From Alphaproteobacteria bacterium (GTDB taxonomy: Bacteria > Pseudomonadota > Alphaproteobacteria > CACIAM-22H2), in NCBI GenBank assembly GCA_016869415.1, contig VGEI01000042.1, positions 1 to 15,314 on the forward strand: 15,314 nucleotides of DNA, read 5' to 3'. The first letter of the stretch is position 1. Each line of letters starts with the position of its first letter. The translations under genes and the position numbers were made by a program. Of the stretch, positions 8,034 to 14,572 are shown in pieces. The notes under the pieces are model-generated. The model made no database searches. It saw only the letters and a list, made by a program, of their open reading frames with translations, and had not been told where the DNA came from.

Positions 8034-10061
8034 TCAGCGGCCGTAGAGGAAGCTCGGGAGCATCAGGGCCATGCCTGGCCACATGTACATGATCACCAGC
8101 AGCAGCACGACGATGAACATATACGGCATCATGCCGGCAAAGATCTGGTTGATCGTGACGTGGCTGGGCGCGACGCCCTTGAGATAGAAGGCCGACATAG
8201 CCACCGGTGGCGAGAGGAAAGCCGCCTGCAGGTTCACCGCCACCATGGTGCCGAAGAGCACGGGGTCGACGTTGAAGTGCGAGAGCAGCGGCACGAAGAT
8301 CGGTACGAAGATCACGATGATCTCGGTCCATTCGAGCGGCCAGCCCAGAATGAAGATGATGAATTGGGCGATGATCATGAACTGCAACGGTGACAGGTCG
8401 AGACCGAGGACCCAGCGCTCGATGATCTGCTGGCCGCCGTGCAGCGCAAAGACGGCCGAGAACAGCGCCGAGCCGACGAATAGCCAGCAGACCATCGCCG
8501 TGGTCTTCGCGGTGAGAAAGACCGATTCCTTCATGATGAAAAGCAGCCGCCGTCCTGCCGTCAGGTCACGGGCCCAGGCGGTTGCCGCTCCGATGAAGAG
8601 GCCCGCCAGCACGCCGGAGATGATAATCGTCATCGTGTCGCCGCGCAGCGACATCGAGCCCAGCGTGACGCCGATGGCCGCGCCGATAAGACCGCCCCAT
8701 GTGGTCAGCCGGCGGTATTTCTGAATCGCGGCCAGGAACATGGCGCCGATCGAGCCGATGCCGGCGGATTCCGTCGCGGTCGTGATGCCGAACAGAATGG
8801 ATCCGAGCACCGACAGGGTGAGGACAGCGAGCGGCAGAACCGAAGACTCGACCATCTTCAGGATCTCGAGCTGCTCGCCATCCATCCGCCAGTAGTAGAA
8901 GCCTAGAAGGAGTGACATCGCTATGGCGAGTCCTCCCCACCATTCATAGAAGTCTTCAGGCGCGCCGGTCTGCTCGGCCTCGCTGGTCTCGCCAGGGCTA
9001 ATCGGCTCATCGACGGGGAGCGGCTGTTGGATCAGCGGCTGCTCGTCGGCCGGAGCGGCCTCGGACTCGCTCTCCTCCTCATCGTCCGCCGGGCTGATGC
9101 GCTGAGCTTCCGGGGTTATCGAAGACTCGATGATCGACTGTTGCGGCATGGTGTCGGCGACGGGCGCGTTGCGCACCAGCACGAACCACCAGGAGAGCGC
9201 GAACAGGGCGACGACCAGAATCAGGGGAACGAGGGCCTGTAGCGCGTTGGAGACGATCACTCCGTAGGTGACGGGCTTGCCGTCGAGGGTCGTGCCTTTG
9301 GCGCTCCCCGGGCGGAAGAGGGCCGCAAGTAACGCGACAAAAACCTGCTTTTGCGGACCGCGTTCCAGGCTCTGGAGCCAGGACGGAACCGGCGTGTGAT
9401 TCATCTCCTCCGGCAGCTTCGGCGCAAGCTTCGGATTTATCAGAGCCATAGCGATGATGTAGACGATGTACATGAAGGCCAGGAAGAAACCCGGCAGCAT
9501 GGCGGCGGCGTAGAGCTTGACGATCGACTGGCCGGCGACCGCGGCATAGACGATCAGCATGACCGAGGGCGGAATCAGAATGCCGAGCGTGCCGCCGGCA
9601 GTGATGGCGCCGGCAGCCAGGCGCACGTCGTAGCCGGCGTTGAGCATCGGGCGGAGCGCAATGACACCCATCAGCACCACTACGGCGCCGACGATGCCCG
9701 AGGCCATGCCCCAGAAGGCGCAGACCAAGAGCGTCGTCACCGCCAGCGACGCCGGAACACGGCGGAAAGCGAGCTGAACGCTGTGGAACATCTTGTCCAC
9801 CAGCGCGGCGCGCTCGATCAAATAGCCCATGAAGACGAACAACGGGATCGAGATCAGCGTGTCGTTGTTCATGCCTCCAAAGGTGCGCTGCACCATGAGG
9901 TCGAAGATCTGGTTCTTCCACCAGGGAACATCCGGGCTCCAGAACGCCAGGAAGCCGAACAGCATACCCATGCCCATCAGCGTGAACGCCGTGGGAAAGC
10001 CCATCATGATCGCAATCACGATGAGGCCGAGCATCGTCAGGCCAAGAATTGGATCGCTCAC
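8034..10061 (-). CDS. dctM: TRAP transporter large permease subunit (DctM family, enlarged)
   Basis: DctM is the membrane channel of sodium-driven TRAP uptake. The product is 675 residues, while typical DctM proteins are about 425-450. The start (GLTMLGLIVIAIMMGFPTAFTLMG, residues 7-30), IPLFVFMGYLIERA (72-85), GTLGILIPPSVMLIVYA (158-174) and the C-terminal helices are normal. The surplus lies in the middle: two extra hydrophobic stretches (about 268-296 and 376-391) around a very acidic, Pro/Glu-rich linker (about 300-372, with DDEEESESE). A further glycine-rich pair of helices (about 452-500) follows TTATESAGIG, the equivalent of the usual PTEA motif. Translation starts at GTG (10061-10059), 3 nt after the dctQ stop; the gene precedes the amidase by 4 nt. 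The symbol is the family name and says nothing about the substrate. Confidence 0.93.
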   Translation of the reverse strand: MSDPILGLTMLGLIVIAIMMGFPTAFTLMGMGMLFGFLAFWSPDVPWWKNQIFDLMVQRTFGGMNNDTLISIPLFVFMGYLIERAALVDKMFHSVQLAFRRVPASLAVTTLLVCAFWGMASGIVGAVVVLMGVIALRPMLNAGYDVRLAAGAITAGGTLGILIPPSVMLIVYAAVAGQSIVKLYAAAMLPGFFLAFMYIVYIIAMALINPKLAPKLPEEMNHTPVPSWLQSLERGPQKQVFVALLAALFRPGSAKGTTLDGKPVTYGVIVSNALQALVPLILVVALFALSWWFVLVRNAPVADTMPQQSIIESSITPEAQRISPADDEEESESEAAPADEQPLIQQPLPVDEPISPGETSEAEQTGAPEDFYEWWGGLAIAMSLLLGFYYWRMDGEQLEILKMVESSVLPLAVLTLSVLGSILFGITTATESAGIGSIGAMFLAAIQKYRRLTTWGGLIGAAIGVTLGSMSLRGDTMTIIISGVLAGLFIGAATAWARDLTAGRRLLFIMKESVFLTAKTTAMVCWLFVGSALFSAVFALHGGQQIIERWVLGLDLSPLQFMIIAQFIIFILGWPLEWTEIIVIFVPIFVPLLSHFNVDPVLFGTMVAVNLQAAFLSPPVAMSAFYLKGVAPSHVTINQIFAGMMPYMFIVVLLLVIMYMWPGMALMLPSFLYGR

Positions 10062-10064
10062 GTC

Positions 10065-10733
10065 TCAGCCCCCGCGATGCTCGCCCATGCCGCGCTGGTG
10101 CGCGGCCTCGTGGATGTGATGGGCCTGCTCGATCGCCGACCGCCTGGCTTCCTCGTCCACCGTTTCGCTCTGCGACAGCTGGGTGGCGATGACGTCCGTC
10201 TCTTCGACGTCCTTGAGGCGGGCAGGCCAGGCGCCGGTGCGCAGGCAAACGATGCAGCGTGCGATCTCGGCAAAGCCCTGGATCAGGACGAGCGCTCCGG
10301 CCACCGGAATGACGCTCTTGAACTGGTAGATCGGCGGGCCGTCGGCGGTCACATTGGAGTGCTCGTTGATCCGCCAGGAGAGCTCGGCAAAGCCGTAGCC
10401 GGCGTAGAGCAGCGCTGAAATTCCCGGCAGGAAGAACAGGAAATACAGCGACAGATCGAGTCCGGCCTGCACCCTGGGCCGCATCGAGCCATAGAGGAAA
10501 TCGCCCCGCACATGGGCGTTCTGGGCGAGCGCATAGGCCCCGCACATCATGAACAGCGTGCCATAGAGCATGCTGTTCAGGTCGAAAATCCAGGCGGTGG
10601 GTGCGTTGAGAATGTAGCGCTTGAAGACCTCCACGCCCACGACGAGCGCCAGCGCGACGATGAGCCAGGCGAAGATCTTGCCGGACCAGGCGCTTATGCG
10701 ATCGACGGCAAGGAGGGTGCGTTGGACGTTCAT
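10065..10733 (-). CDS. dctQ: TRAP transporter small permease subunit (DctQ family)
   Basis: DctQ is the four-helix small membrane subunit that pairs with DctM. The 222-residue product has membrane helices at about 20-41, 48-70, 95-116 and 140-163, and the family motif AHVRGDFLYGSMRP (73-86) between helices 2 and 3. The C-terminus is longer than usual: about 55 polar residues after the last helix, ending in a His-rich segment (HHIHEAAHQRGMGEH, 205-219) that could bind metal or be a disordered tail. The gene is 119 nt downstream of dctP with a strong terminator in between, and 3 nt upstream of dctM. No Shine-Dalgarno is seen before the ATG at 10733, where instead a TGACTATTC repeat ends 7 nt upstream. 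Confidence 0.92.
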   Translation of the reverse strand: MNVQRTLLAVDRISAWSGKIFAWLIVALALVVGVEVFKRYILNAPTAWIFDLNSMLYGTLFMMCGAYALAQNAHVRGDFLYGSMRPRVQAGLDLSLYFLFFLPGISALLYAGYGFAELSWRINEHSNVTADGPPIYQFKSVIPVAGALVLIQGFAEIARCIVCLRTGAWPARLKDVEETDVIATQLSQSETVDEEARRSAIEQAHHIHEAAHQRGMGEHRGG

Positions 10734-10740
10734 GGGGCGC

Positions 10741-10769
10741 GAATAGTCAGCGACGGAGCTGAATAGTCA
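10741..10769 (-). repeat. Direct repeat TGACTATTC x2, 20-bp period, upstream of dctQ
   Basis: On the minus strand TGACTATTC occurs at 10769-10761 and again at 10749-10741, exactly two helical turns apart, just before the dctQ start and after the dctP terminator. The first copy gives TTGACT, a good -35 match, and the second gives TATTCG as a poor -10 with a long 19-bp spacer. If used, transcription would begin near the dctQ ATG, giving a leaderless message. It could instead be a tandem protein-binding site, or chance. Confidence 0.45.
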
Positions 10770-10802
10770 AGGAAGGCGATGGTTAAGGCGCTAACGGAGG
10801 GC

Positions 10803-10837
10803 AAAAAAAGACACCATGCCCGAAGGCATGGTGTCTT
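10803..10837 (-). terminator. Rho-independent terminator after dctP
   Basis: On the minus strand an 11-bp perfect stem (GACACCATGCC pairing with GGCATGGTGTC, extendable to 13 bp through the A-T pairs outside) closes a four-base loop and is followed directly by seven T. It begins about 15 nt after the dctP stop and ends 70 nt before dctQ. This is a textbook intrinsic terminator. Its place inside the TRAP operon should raise the amount of binding protein relative to the membrane subunits by partial read-through, or leave dctQM to its own promoter. Confidence 0.93.
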
Positions 10838-10852
10838 ATCGCGAACGGGTGC

Positions 10853-12004
10853 TTACCCGCGGCCGGAAGCCCGGCGCGCGAAGTAGTGGTTGTAGGCCAT
10901 GCGGCGGTCGACGACCGTCTCGAGCTCCCAGGTCACCGCCCGGCGGGCGAAGGCCATCTGCGAGTCCATGACTTCCTTGAACAGCGGATCGGCCGCCGCC
11001 TTCTTGGCCGTCACCTCGTCGTAGATGTCGAGCTGCTTCTGCAGGATGGCGCTCGGCGTCGAGTACATGCGCACCTTGTCCTGGTTCTTCAGGGTGGCAT
11101 GGTCCTTCGAGTACCGGTCGACGGCCTTCCAGCTCATGTCCTGCGAGGACGCTTCGACGGCGTTCTCGATGATCGCCCGCATCTTCGCCGGCAGGGCGTC
11201 GAACTTCGTCTTGTTGAACGAGATTTCGAACTGCTCGGCGTTCTGGTGGTAGCTCTTCAGCATGTAGACCTTCGACACATCCGCGAAGCCGAGGAGACGG
11301 TCGGAGGTGGCGTTGTTGAACTCGGCCGCGTCGAGCAGGCCGCGATCCATGGCCGGCACGATTTCGCCGCCAGGCAGCGCATTGACGGCGCAGCCCAGGC
11401 CGGTAAACACGTCAATCGAGATGCCGACGGTCCGGAACTTGAGGCCCTGCATGTCCTCGACCTTCTGGATCGGCTTCTTGAACCAGCCCAGGGGCTGCGT
11501 CGGCATCGGCCCGTAGGGGAACGACACGACGTTGGCGTTGATCGAGCGGAAGATCTTCTCCAGCAGCTGCTTGCCGCCGCCGTATTTGTGCCAGGAGAGC
11601 AGCATGTTGGCGTCCATGCCGTAGCCCGGTCCCGAGCCCCAGAGCGCCAGCGCGTTGCTCTTGCCGTAGTGATAGACGAGCACGCCATGGCCGCCGTCGA
11701 GCGTGCCGGACGACACCGCATCGAGCAGGCCAAAGGCCGGCACAACGGCGCCCGCCGGGAGCACCTCGATACGCAGCTCGCCGCCGGTCATGTCGTTGAC
11801 CTTCTTGGCGAAGTCGTTGGCGTATTCGTGGAAAATGTCCTTCGACGGCCAAGTGCTCTGCCAGCGCATGCTGATCGGGCTGGATTGGCCGCGGCTGACG
11901 TTCGGTGCGACCACCGTACCGGCTGCGACCGCCGCGCCGCCGACCGCCATGGTACGCAGGAAGGCGCGGCGGCCTTTGGCTGTGCCCTTGTTCTGATGGG
12001 TCAT
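10853..12004 (-). CDS. dctP: TRAP transporter substrate-binding protein (DctP family, TakP-like), Tat-exported
   Basis: This periplasmic protein captures the substrate for the DctQM permease. The 383-residue product begins with a Tat signal (GRRAFLRTMAVGGAAVAAGT, twin Arg at 12-13), probably cleaved near residue 40. The mature part shows PLGWFKKPIQKVEDMQGLKFR (171-191), in which Arg191 is the conserved arginine that holds the substrate carboxylate in this superfamily, then GGEIVPAMDRGLLDAAEF (212-229). The layout resembles the 2-oxoacid-binding TakP group, but the Trp of its ATEW ligand motif is Phe229 here, so the ligand may differ. The start is the ATG at 12004 behind AGGAGGAG (12022-12015); the longer frame to 12121 covers the likely promoter and is rejected. 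The gene ends 15 nt before the strong terminator. Confidence 0.94.
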   Translation of the reverse strand: MTHQNKGTAKGRRAFLRTMAVGGAAVAAGTVVAPNVSRGQSSPISMRWQSTWPSKDIFHEYANDFAKKVNDMTGGELRIEVLPAGAVVPAFGLLDAVSSGTLDGGHGVLVYHYGKSNALALWGSGPGYGMDANMLLSWHKYGGGKQLLEKIFRSINANVVSFPYGPMPTQPLGWFKKPIQKVEDMQGLKFRTVGISIDVFTGLGCAVNALPGGEIVPAMDRGLLDAAEFNNATSDRLLGFADVSKVYMLKSYHQNAEQFEISFNKTKFDALPAKMRAIIENAVEASSQDMSWKAVDRYSKDHATLKNQDKVRMYSTPSAILQKQLDIYDEVTAKKAAADPLFKEVMDSQMAFARRAVTWELETVVDRRMAYNHYFARRASGRG

Positions 12005-12072
12005 GGGAATTTGTCTCCTCCTAAAGATGCAGTATTGGGCCCAACCGATCTTAACGCCGGCTTCGTGGCGCG

Positions 12073-12108
12073 ATTCTGCATGTTCCGCGGACCGTGACAA
12101 GCCGGTCC
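12073..12108 (-). promoter_or_regulatory. Candidate dctP promoter with an overlapping inverted repeat
   Basis: On the minus strand TTGTCA (12100-12095, 5 of 6 to the sigma-70 -35) is followed after 16 bp by CAGAAT (12078-12073, 4 of 6 to the -10), about 50 nt before the dctP ribosome-binding site. A perfect inverted repeat, GGACCG at 12089-12094 and CGGTCC at 12103-12108 with an 8-bp spacer, brackets the -35 box. That is where a repressor would sit. No regulator gene is adjacent, so the protein is unknown. The call rests on pattern only. Confidence 0.4.
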
Positions 12109-12230
12109 TTGGTTCAAACACTTAAAATTCCCCAACTATTCCTCGATTGGCCCGTACTGGGACTGGCGCCGCCGCTGCCACTCGGCCATGCTCGGCAGGC
12201 CGTATTTCGCCGCCAGGTTAAGGATTCACC

Positions 12231-12638
12231 GTGTCCGAGCGCACCGCCGTTCTGTTCGTCAATGAAGCCTTCTATCGCGCCTTCGCCGATCGGGACGCCA
12301 AGGCGATGGACGAGCTGTGGTCGCCGGAGGCCGCGGTGACCTGCCTGCACCCGGGCTGGGGGCCCCTTGAAGGCCGACAGGAGGTGATCGAGAGTTGGCG
12401 GCGCATCCTCGGTAACGAGACGTCGCCAGCGGTCATCTGTCGCCGGCCGCGCGTCTACCTGCACGGGCCGATCGCCATCGTGCTGTGTTACGAGCAGATC
12501 GAGGATCAGCTGCTGGTCGCGACCAACATCTTCCGTCAGGAGGGCCGCCATTGGCGGCTGATCCACCACCAGGCCGGACCGACGGCCGTCCAGCTGCCCG
12601 AGGAAGAGGCGCCGGCCGAAGCGCCCAAGCCGAACTGA
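12231..12638 (+). CDS. SnoaL/NTF2-like (DUF4440-type) domain protein
   Basis: The 135-residue product has the length and order of elements of a single NTF2-like cone fold: an N-terminal helix pair (FVNEAFYRAFADRDAKAMDELW), a strand with AAVTCLHPGWGPLEGRQEVIESW, and a C-terminal sheet (IAIVLCYEQIEDQLLVATNIF, then WRLIHHQAGPT). Such proteins are cytoplasmic and bind or isomerise small molecules, or are non-enzymatic; no activity can be assigned. The acidic, Pro-rich tail after residue 118 is probably disordered. Translation starts with GTG at 12231, supported by AAGGA about 6 nt upstream; there is no ATG in frame nearby. It is divergent from dctP across 226 bp and converges on the PAS gene. Confidence 0.85.
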   Translation: MSERTAVLFVNEAFYRAFADRDAKAMDELWSPEAAVTCLHPGWGPLEGRQEVIESWRRILGNETSPAVICRRPRVYLHGPIAIVLCYEQIEDQLLVATNIFRQEGRHWRLIHHQAGPTAVQLPEEEAPAEAPKPN

Positions 12639-12666
12639 GCGCGAGTGGTTTAAAGGATCGCCTCCC

Positions 12667-12716
12667 GCGCTTGCTCCGCAAGCGCCGGGCTCTGTCCGCG
12701 CACGCTTCGTGTGCGC
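12667..12716. terminator. Two hairpins between convergent genes, possible bidirectional terminator
   Basis: Two stem-loops lie in the 77-bp gap between the convergent SnoaL and PAS genes. The first pairs GCGCTTGC (12667-12674) with GCAAGCGC (12678-12685) around a three-base loop. The second pairs GCGCAC (12698-12703) with GTGCGC (12711-12716), touching the PAS stop codon. Neither has a T-run, so they may slow polymerase or act with Rho rather than terminate alone. Confidence 0.4.
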
Positions 12717-13183
12717 TAGTGAACCTGATAGGCGCAGACCAGGATCATGCTGACCTTGCCCGATTTGTCGGCTAGCGGCAGGCAGAGCCGCTCCCATGTC
12801 TGCATGCGATTCTCGAACCAGGCCGTGTAACTGCGCCAGTGCGGTTTACCGGTCTGCGCCACCATCCGATATTCCTGGCGCAGGACCGAGGCTTGCTCGG
12901 GTGGCAGGGTCATGACGTCGAGCCCCGCCATGTCGACGCCAAAGGCTTCCTTGAAGCCGATGCCGTAGAAGCGGTAGGTGAAATTCTTACCCTCGCGCAC
13001 CTGCACGATGGCCAGGTTCTCGCGCCAGGTGGCCAGCCCCACCGCGTCGACACTGTTCTGCGGCGGCAGCGGCAGGCCGGCGCGGCGTTCCTCCCAGTAG
13101 GCATAGAGCGTCGCCAGCCGGTTGTGGCGCAGATTACGCTCGAACAGCGTGGGCGGGTCGCGACTCGGCACTGTGACTACCAT
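12716..13183 (-). CDS. PAS-domain (PAS_5-type) protein, 155 aa
   Basis: This single-domain protein resembles the PAS_5 family common in alphaproteobacteria. The pattern is an N-terminal helix (FERNLRHNRLATLYAYWEERR), a short LPLPPQNSVD segment in place of the usual Pro-Asp-containing one, then the sheet ENLAIVQVREGKNFTYRFYGIG (55-76) and the closing strands WRSYTAWFENRMQTWERLCLPLA (116-138) and KVSMILVCAYQV. The length of about 150 residues is usual. No kinase, GGDEF or other output domain is attached, so it is a stand-alone sensor or a binding protein; its ligand and partner are unknown. It starts at the ATG at 13183, divergent from the SDR gene with 87 bp between, and converges on the SnoaL-like gene. 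Confidence 0.82.
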   Translation of the reverse strand: MVVTVPSRDPPTLFERNLRHNRLATLYAYWEERRAGLPLPPQNSVDAVGLATWRENLAIVQVREGKNFTYRFYGIGFKEAFGVDMAGLDVMTLPPEQASVLRQEYRMVAQTGKPHWRSYTAWFENRMQTWERLCLPLADKSGKVSMILVCAYQVH

Positions 13184-13213
13184 CGTGGTGATGGTCGGCG
13201 CCGCCGGGGTGGC

Positions 13214-13241
13214 TTGTCAAACTAGTCTCATTCGCTTTAGT
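13214..13241 (+). promoter_or_regulatory. Candidate promoter of the SDR gene
   Basis: TTGTCA (13214-13219, 5 of 6 to the -35) and TTTAGT (13236-13241, 4 of 6 to the -10) are 16 bp apart and lie 29 bp before the SDR start. A clear ribosome-binding site, GGAG at 13262-13265, sits 5 nt before the ATG at 13271. Confidence 0.4.
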
Positions 13242-13270
13242 ACCGGGCGGCATTAACCAATGGAGCCCAC

Positions 13271-14059
13271 ATGGATCTCGGTCTCAAGGGCAAGGTGGCG
13301 ATCGTCACGGGGGCCAGCCGCGGCATCGGCCGCGGCGTCGCCCGCGAGCTGGCCAAGGAGGGCTGCGACCTGGTGCTGACGGCACGCGACGCCAGCGCCC
13401 TCGAGGGGCTTGCGGCGGAGCTGCGCAACACGCTCGGCCGCAAGGTGTTGGTCCATGCTGCCGATCTGCGCGAGCCCGCGGTGCCGGCGAAGCTGGTGGA
13501 GGCGGTGGAGGCCGGTTTCGGTCGTGTCGACATCCTGGTCAACAACGCCGGCGCCACCAAGCGTGACGATTTCTTCAAGCTGACCGATGCCGATTTTCAG
13601 GACGGGTTCGCGCTCAAGTTCTTCGGCAATGTCCGCCTGACCCGCGCCGCATGGCCGCTTCTGAAGGCGCAGGGCGGGGCGATCGTCAACATCGTCGGGC
13701 TCGGCGGCCACACGGCGCTGGCCGAGTTCACCATCGGCGGTTCGGTCAACGCCGCCCTGCTGAACTTCACCAAGGCAATGTCACACCAGGGCATCAAGGA
13801 CGGGGTGCGGGTGCACGCCATCAACCCTGGCTCGATCGAGACCGATCGCCTGAAAGGCCGCCTGGCGGCGCAGTCCAAGGCCGAAGGTCTAGATGAGGCC
13901 GAGGCCCGCCGGCGCAACCTCGCTAAATTGGGGGTGGCGCGTTACGGCCTGCCCGAGGAGATCGGCCAGGCGGTGTGTTTTCTCGCCTCGCCGGTGGCGG
14001 CTGGCTACGCCAACGGCGCCATCATCGACATCGACGGAGGCCAGACGCGGCATATTTAA
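13271..14059 (+). CDS. Short-chain dehydrogenase/reductase (SDR) fold protein lacking the usual catalytic residues
   Basis: The 262-residue product is a complete classical SDR by length and fold: the nucleotide-binding TGASRGIG (13-20), the NNAGA motif (91-95), the INPGSIETDRL region (184-194) and the C-terminal GYANGAIIDIDGGQ (245-258). The catalytic positions are different. By alignment on NNAG and on AALLNFTKA, the tetrad Asn is Lys116 (in LKFFGNVRL), the Ser is Gly143 (in NIVGLGG), the Tyr is Gly156 and the Lys is Asn160 (in TIGGSVNAAL, where YxxxK is expected). The frame is intact, so this looks like a divergent subfamily rather than decay. It may bind NAD(P) without normal reduction, or use other residues. 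It is monocistronic, followed by tRNA-Thr. Confidence 0.9.
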   Translation: MDLGLKGKVAIVTGASRGIGRGVARELAKEGCDLVLTARDASALEGLAAELRNTLGRKVLVHAADLREPAVPAKLVEAVEAGFGRVDILVNNAGATKRDDFFKLTDADFQDGFALKFFGNVRLTRAAWPLLKAQGGAIVNIVGLGGHTALAEFTIGGSVNAALLNFTKAMSHQGIKDGVRVHAINPGSIETDRLKGRLAAQSKAEGLDEAEARRRNLAKLGVARYGLPEEIGQAVCFLASPVAAGYANGAIIDIDGGQTRHI

Positions 14060-14067
14060 GCGTTTTC

Positions 14068-14088
14068 AGGGCCCCATCGGGGCTACCT
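14068..14088 (+). terminator. Weak stem-loop after the SDR gene
   Basis: GCCCC (14071-14075) pairs with GGGGC (14079-14083) around ATC, and the outer AGG and CCT extend the stem across a two-base bulge. It begins 9 nt after the SDR stop. No T-run follows, so intrinsic termination would be weak. Confidence 0.3.
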
Positions 14089-14158
14089 GATGCTTGCGGC
14101 GGCCGGCGGTTGCCTCTACGTTTCCGGCCATTCGCAGCTTGCTGCCGGTATCCGAGTC

Positions 14159-14233
<75 letters not shown>

Positions 14234-14365
14234 TTTATCTCAATGATATCAAAGCATTATATGAAATCCCATTTATGGGGACACTGCGTCATTTTGTGAT
14301 ACAGTATGATACAGTAAAATTGTGGGGTCAACGCAACCCGGTACCGATACACCGCCACCTTGCCG
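14234..14365. other. AT-richer gene-free stretch directly after tRNA-Thr
   Basis: With the repeat that follows, no convincing gene is present from 14234 to 14572. The segment is AT-richer than everything to its left and holds a tandem decamer (separate entry). A frame from the ATG at 14275 runs 49 codons into the first long repeat, but it has no ribosome-binding site and no recognisable product. It reads best as the first part of a different, possibly acquired, segment. Confidence 0.5.
14297..14316 (+). repeat. Tandem decamer TGATACAGTA x2
   Basis: TGATACAGTA occurs at 14297-14306 and again immediately at 14307-14316, with no mismatch, 64 bp after the tRNA CCA end. Ten-base phasing puts both copies on the same face of the helix, as for a protein-binding site; arm sites of tRNA-targeting integrases are one possibility. 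Confidence 0.7.
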
Positions 14366-14472
14366 ACCAAGCGCCAAAAATAAGTGGGCAAAATCAATGT
14401 TTAAGAGTCTCATTTCACGCGTGAAATGAGAAGGCAAGCATCCGCGGGCTTGATCGTAAATCTTTCGGTGGT
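14366..14472 (+). repeat. Long direct repeat, copy A, with a perfect central palindrome
   Basis: This 107-bp segment, starting ACCAAGCGCCAAAAATAAGT, matches 15143-15249 without gaps at 87 of 107 positions by hand count. Inside it, 14409-14430 is a perfect 22-bp palindrome (24 bp with the flanking T and A): arms CTCATTTC and GAAATGAG around the core ACGCGT. As RNA it could form a 10-bp stem with a CGCG loop. It lies upstream of the small secreted-protein gene, with copy B downstream. Confidence 0.9.
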
Positions 14473-14572
14473 GGGCGGGTCTGCTTCCTCAGTCAGCCAC
14501 TCGCTGAAACCCTTAATTTCAGTCGATTGCCTACCTTAAGATGAGGCAGACAATTCACTATTGGAGGATTCG

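Noticed and set aside
10886..12097. 403-codon open frame on the plus strand opposite dctP
   Set aside because: It is a high-GC antisense shadow of dctP; its residue make-up (many Arg, His, Asp, Leu) fits no family, while the minus strand has full DctP motifs. The same applies to the long antisense frames opposite hemD, hemY and dctM.
12005..12121. Longer N-terminal reading for dctP from 12121
   Set aside because: It would bury the Tat signal 39 residues inside the protein and cover the strong ribosome-binding site and likely promoter.
12114..12797. 227-codon minus-strand frame over the SnoaL-like gene
   Set aside because: It lies antisense to a recognisable NTF2-like domain and shows no family features.
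13223..13231. AGTCTCATT upstream of the SDR gene, resembling the start of the palindrome arm
   Set aside because: The match stops before the full CTCATTTC arm and no inverted partner is present; most likely chance.
14297..14316. LexA (SOS) box reading of the TACTGTATC motifs
   Set aside because: It resembles part of the enterobacterial box, but alphaproteobacterial LexA uses a GAAC-N7-GAAC direct repeat, which is absent here.
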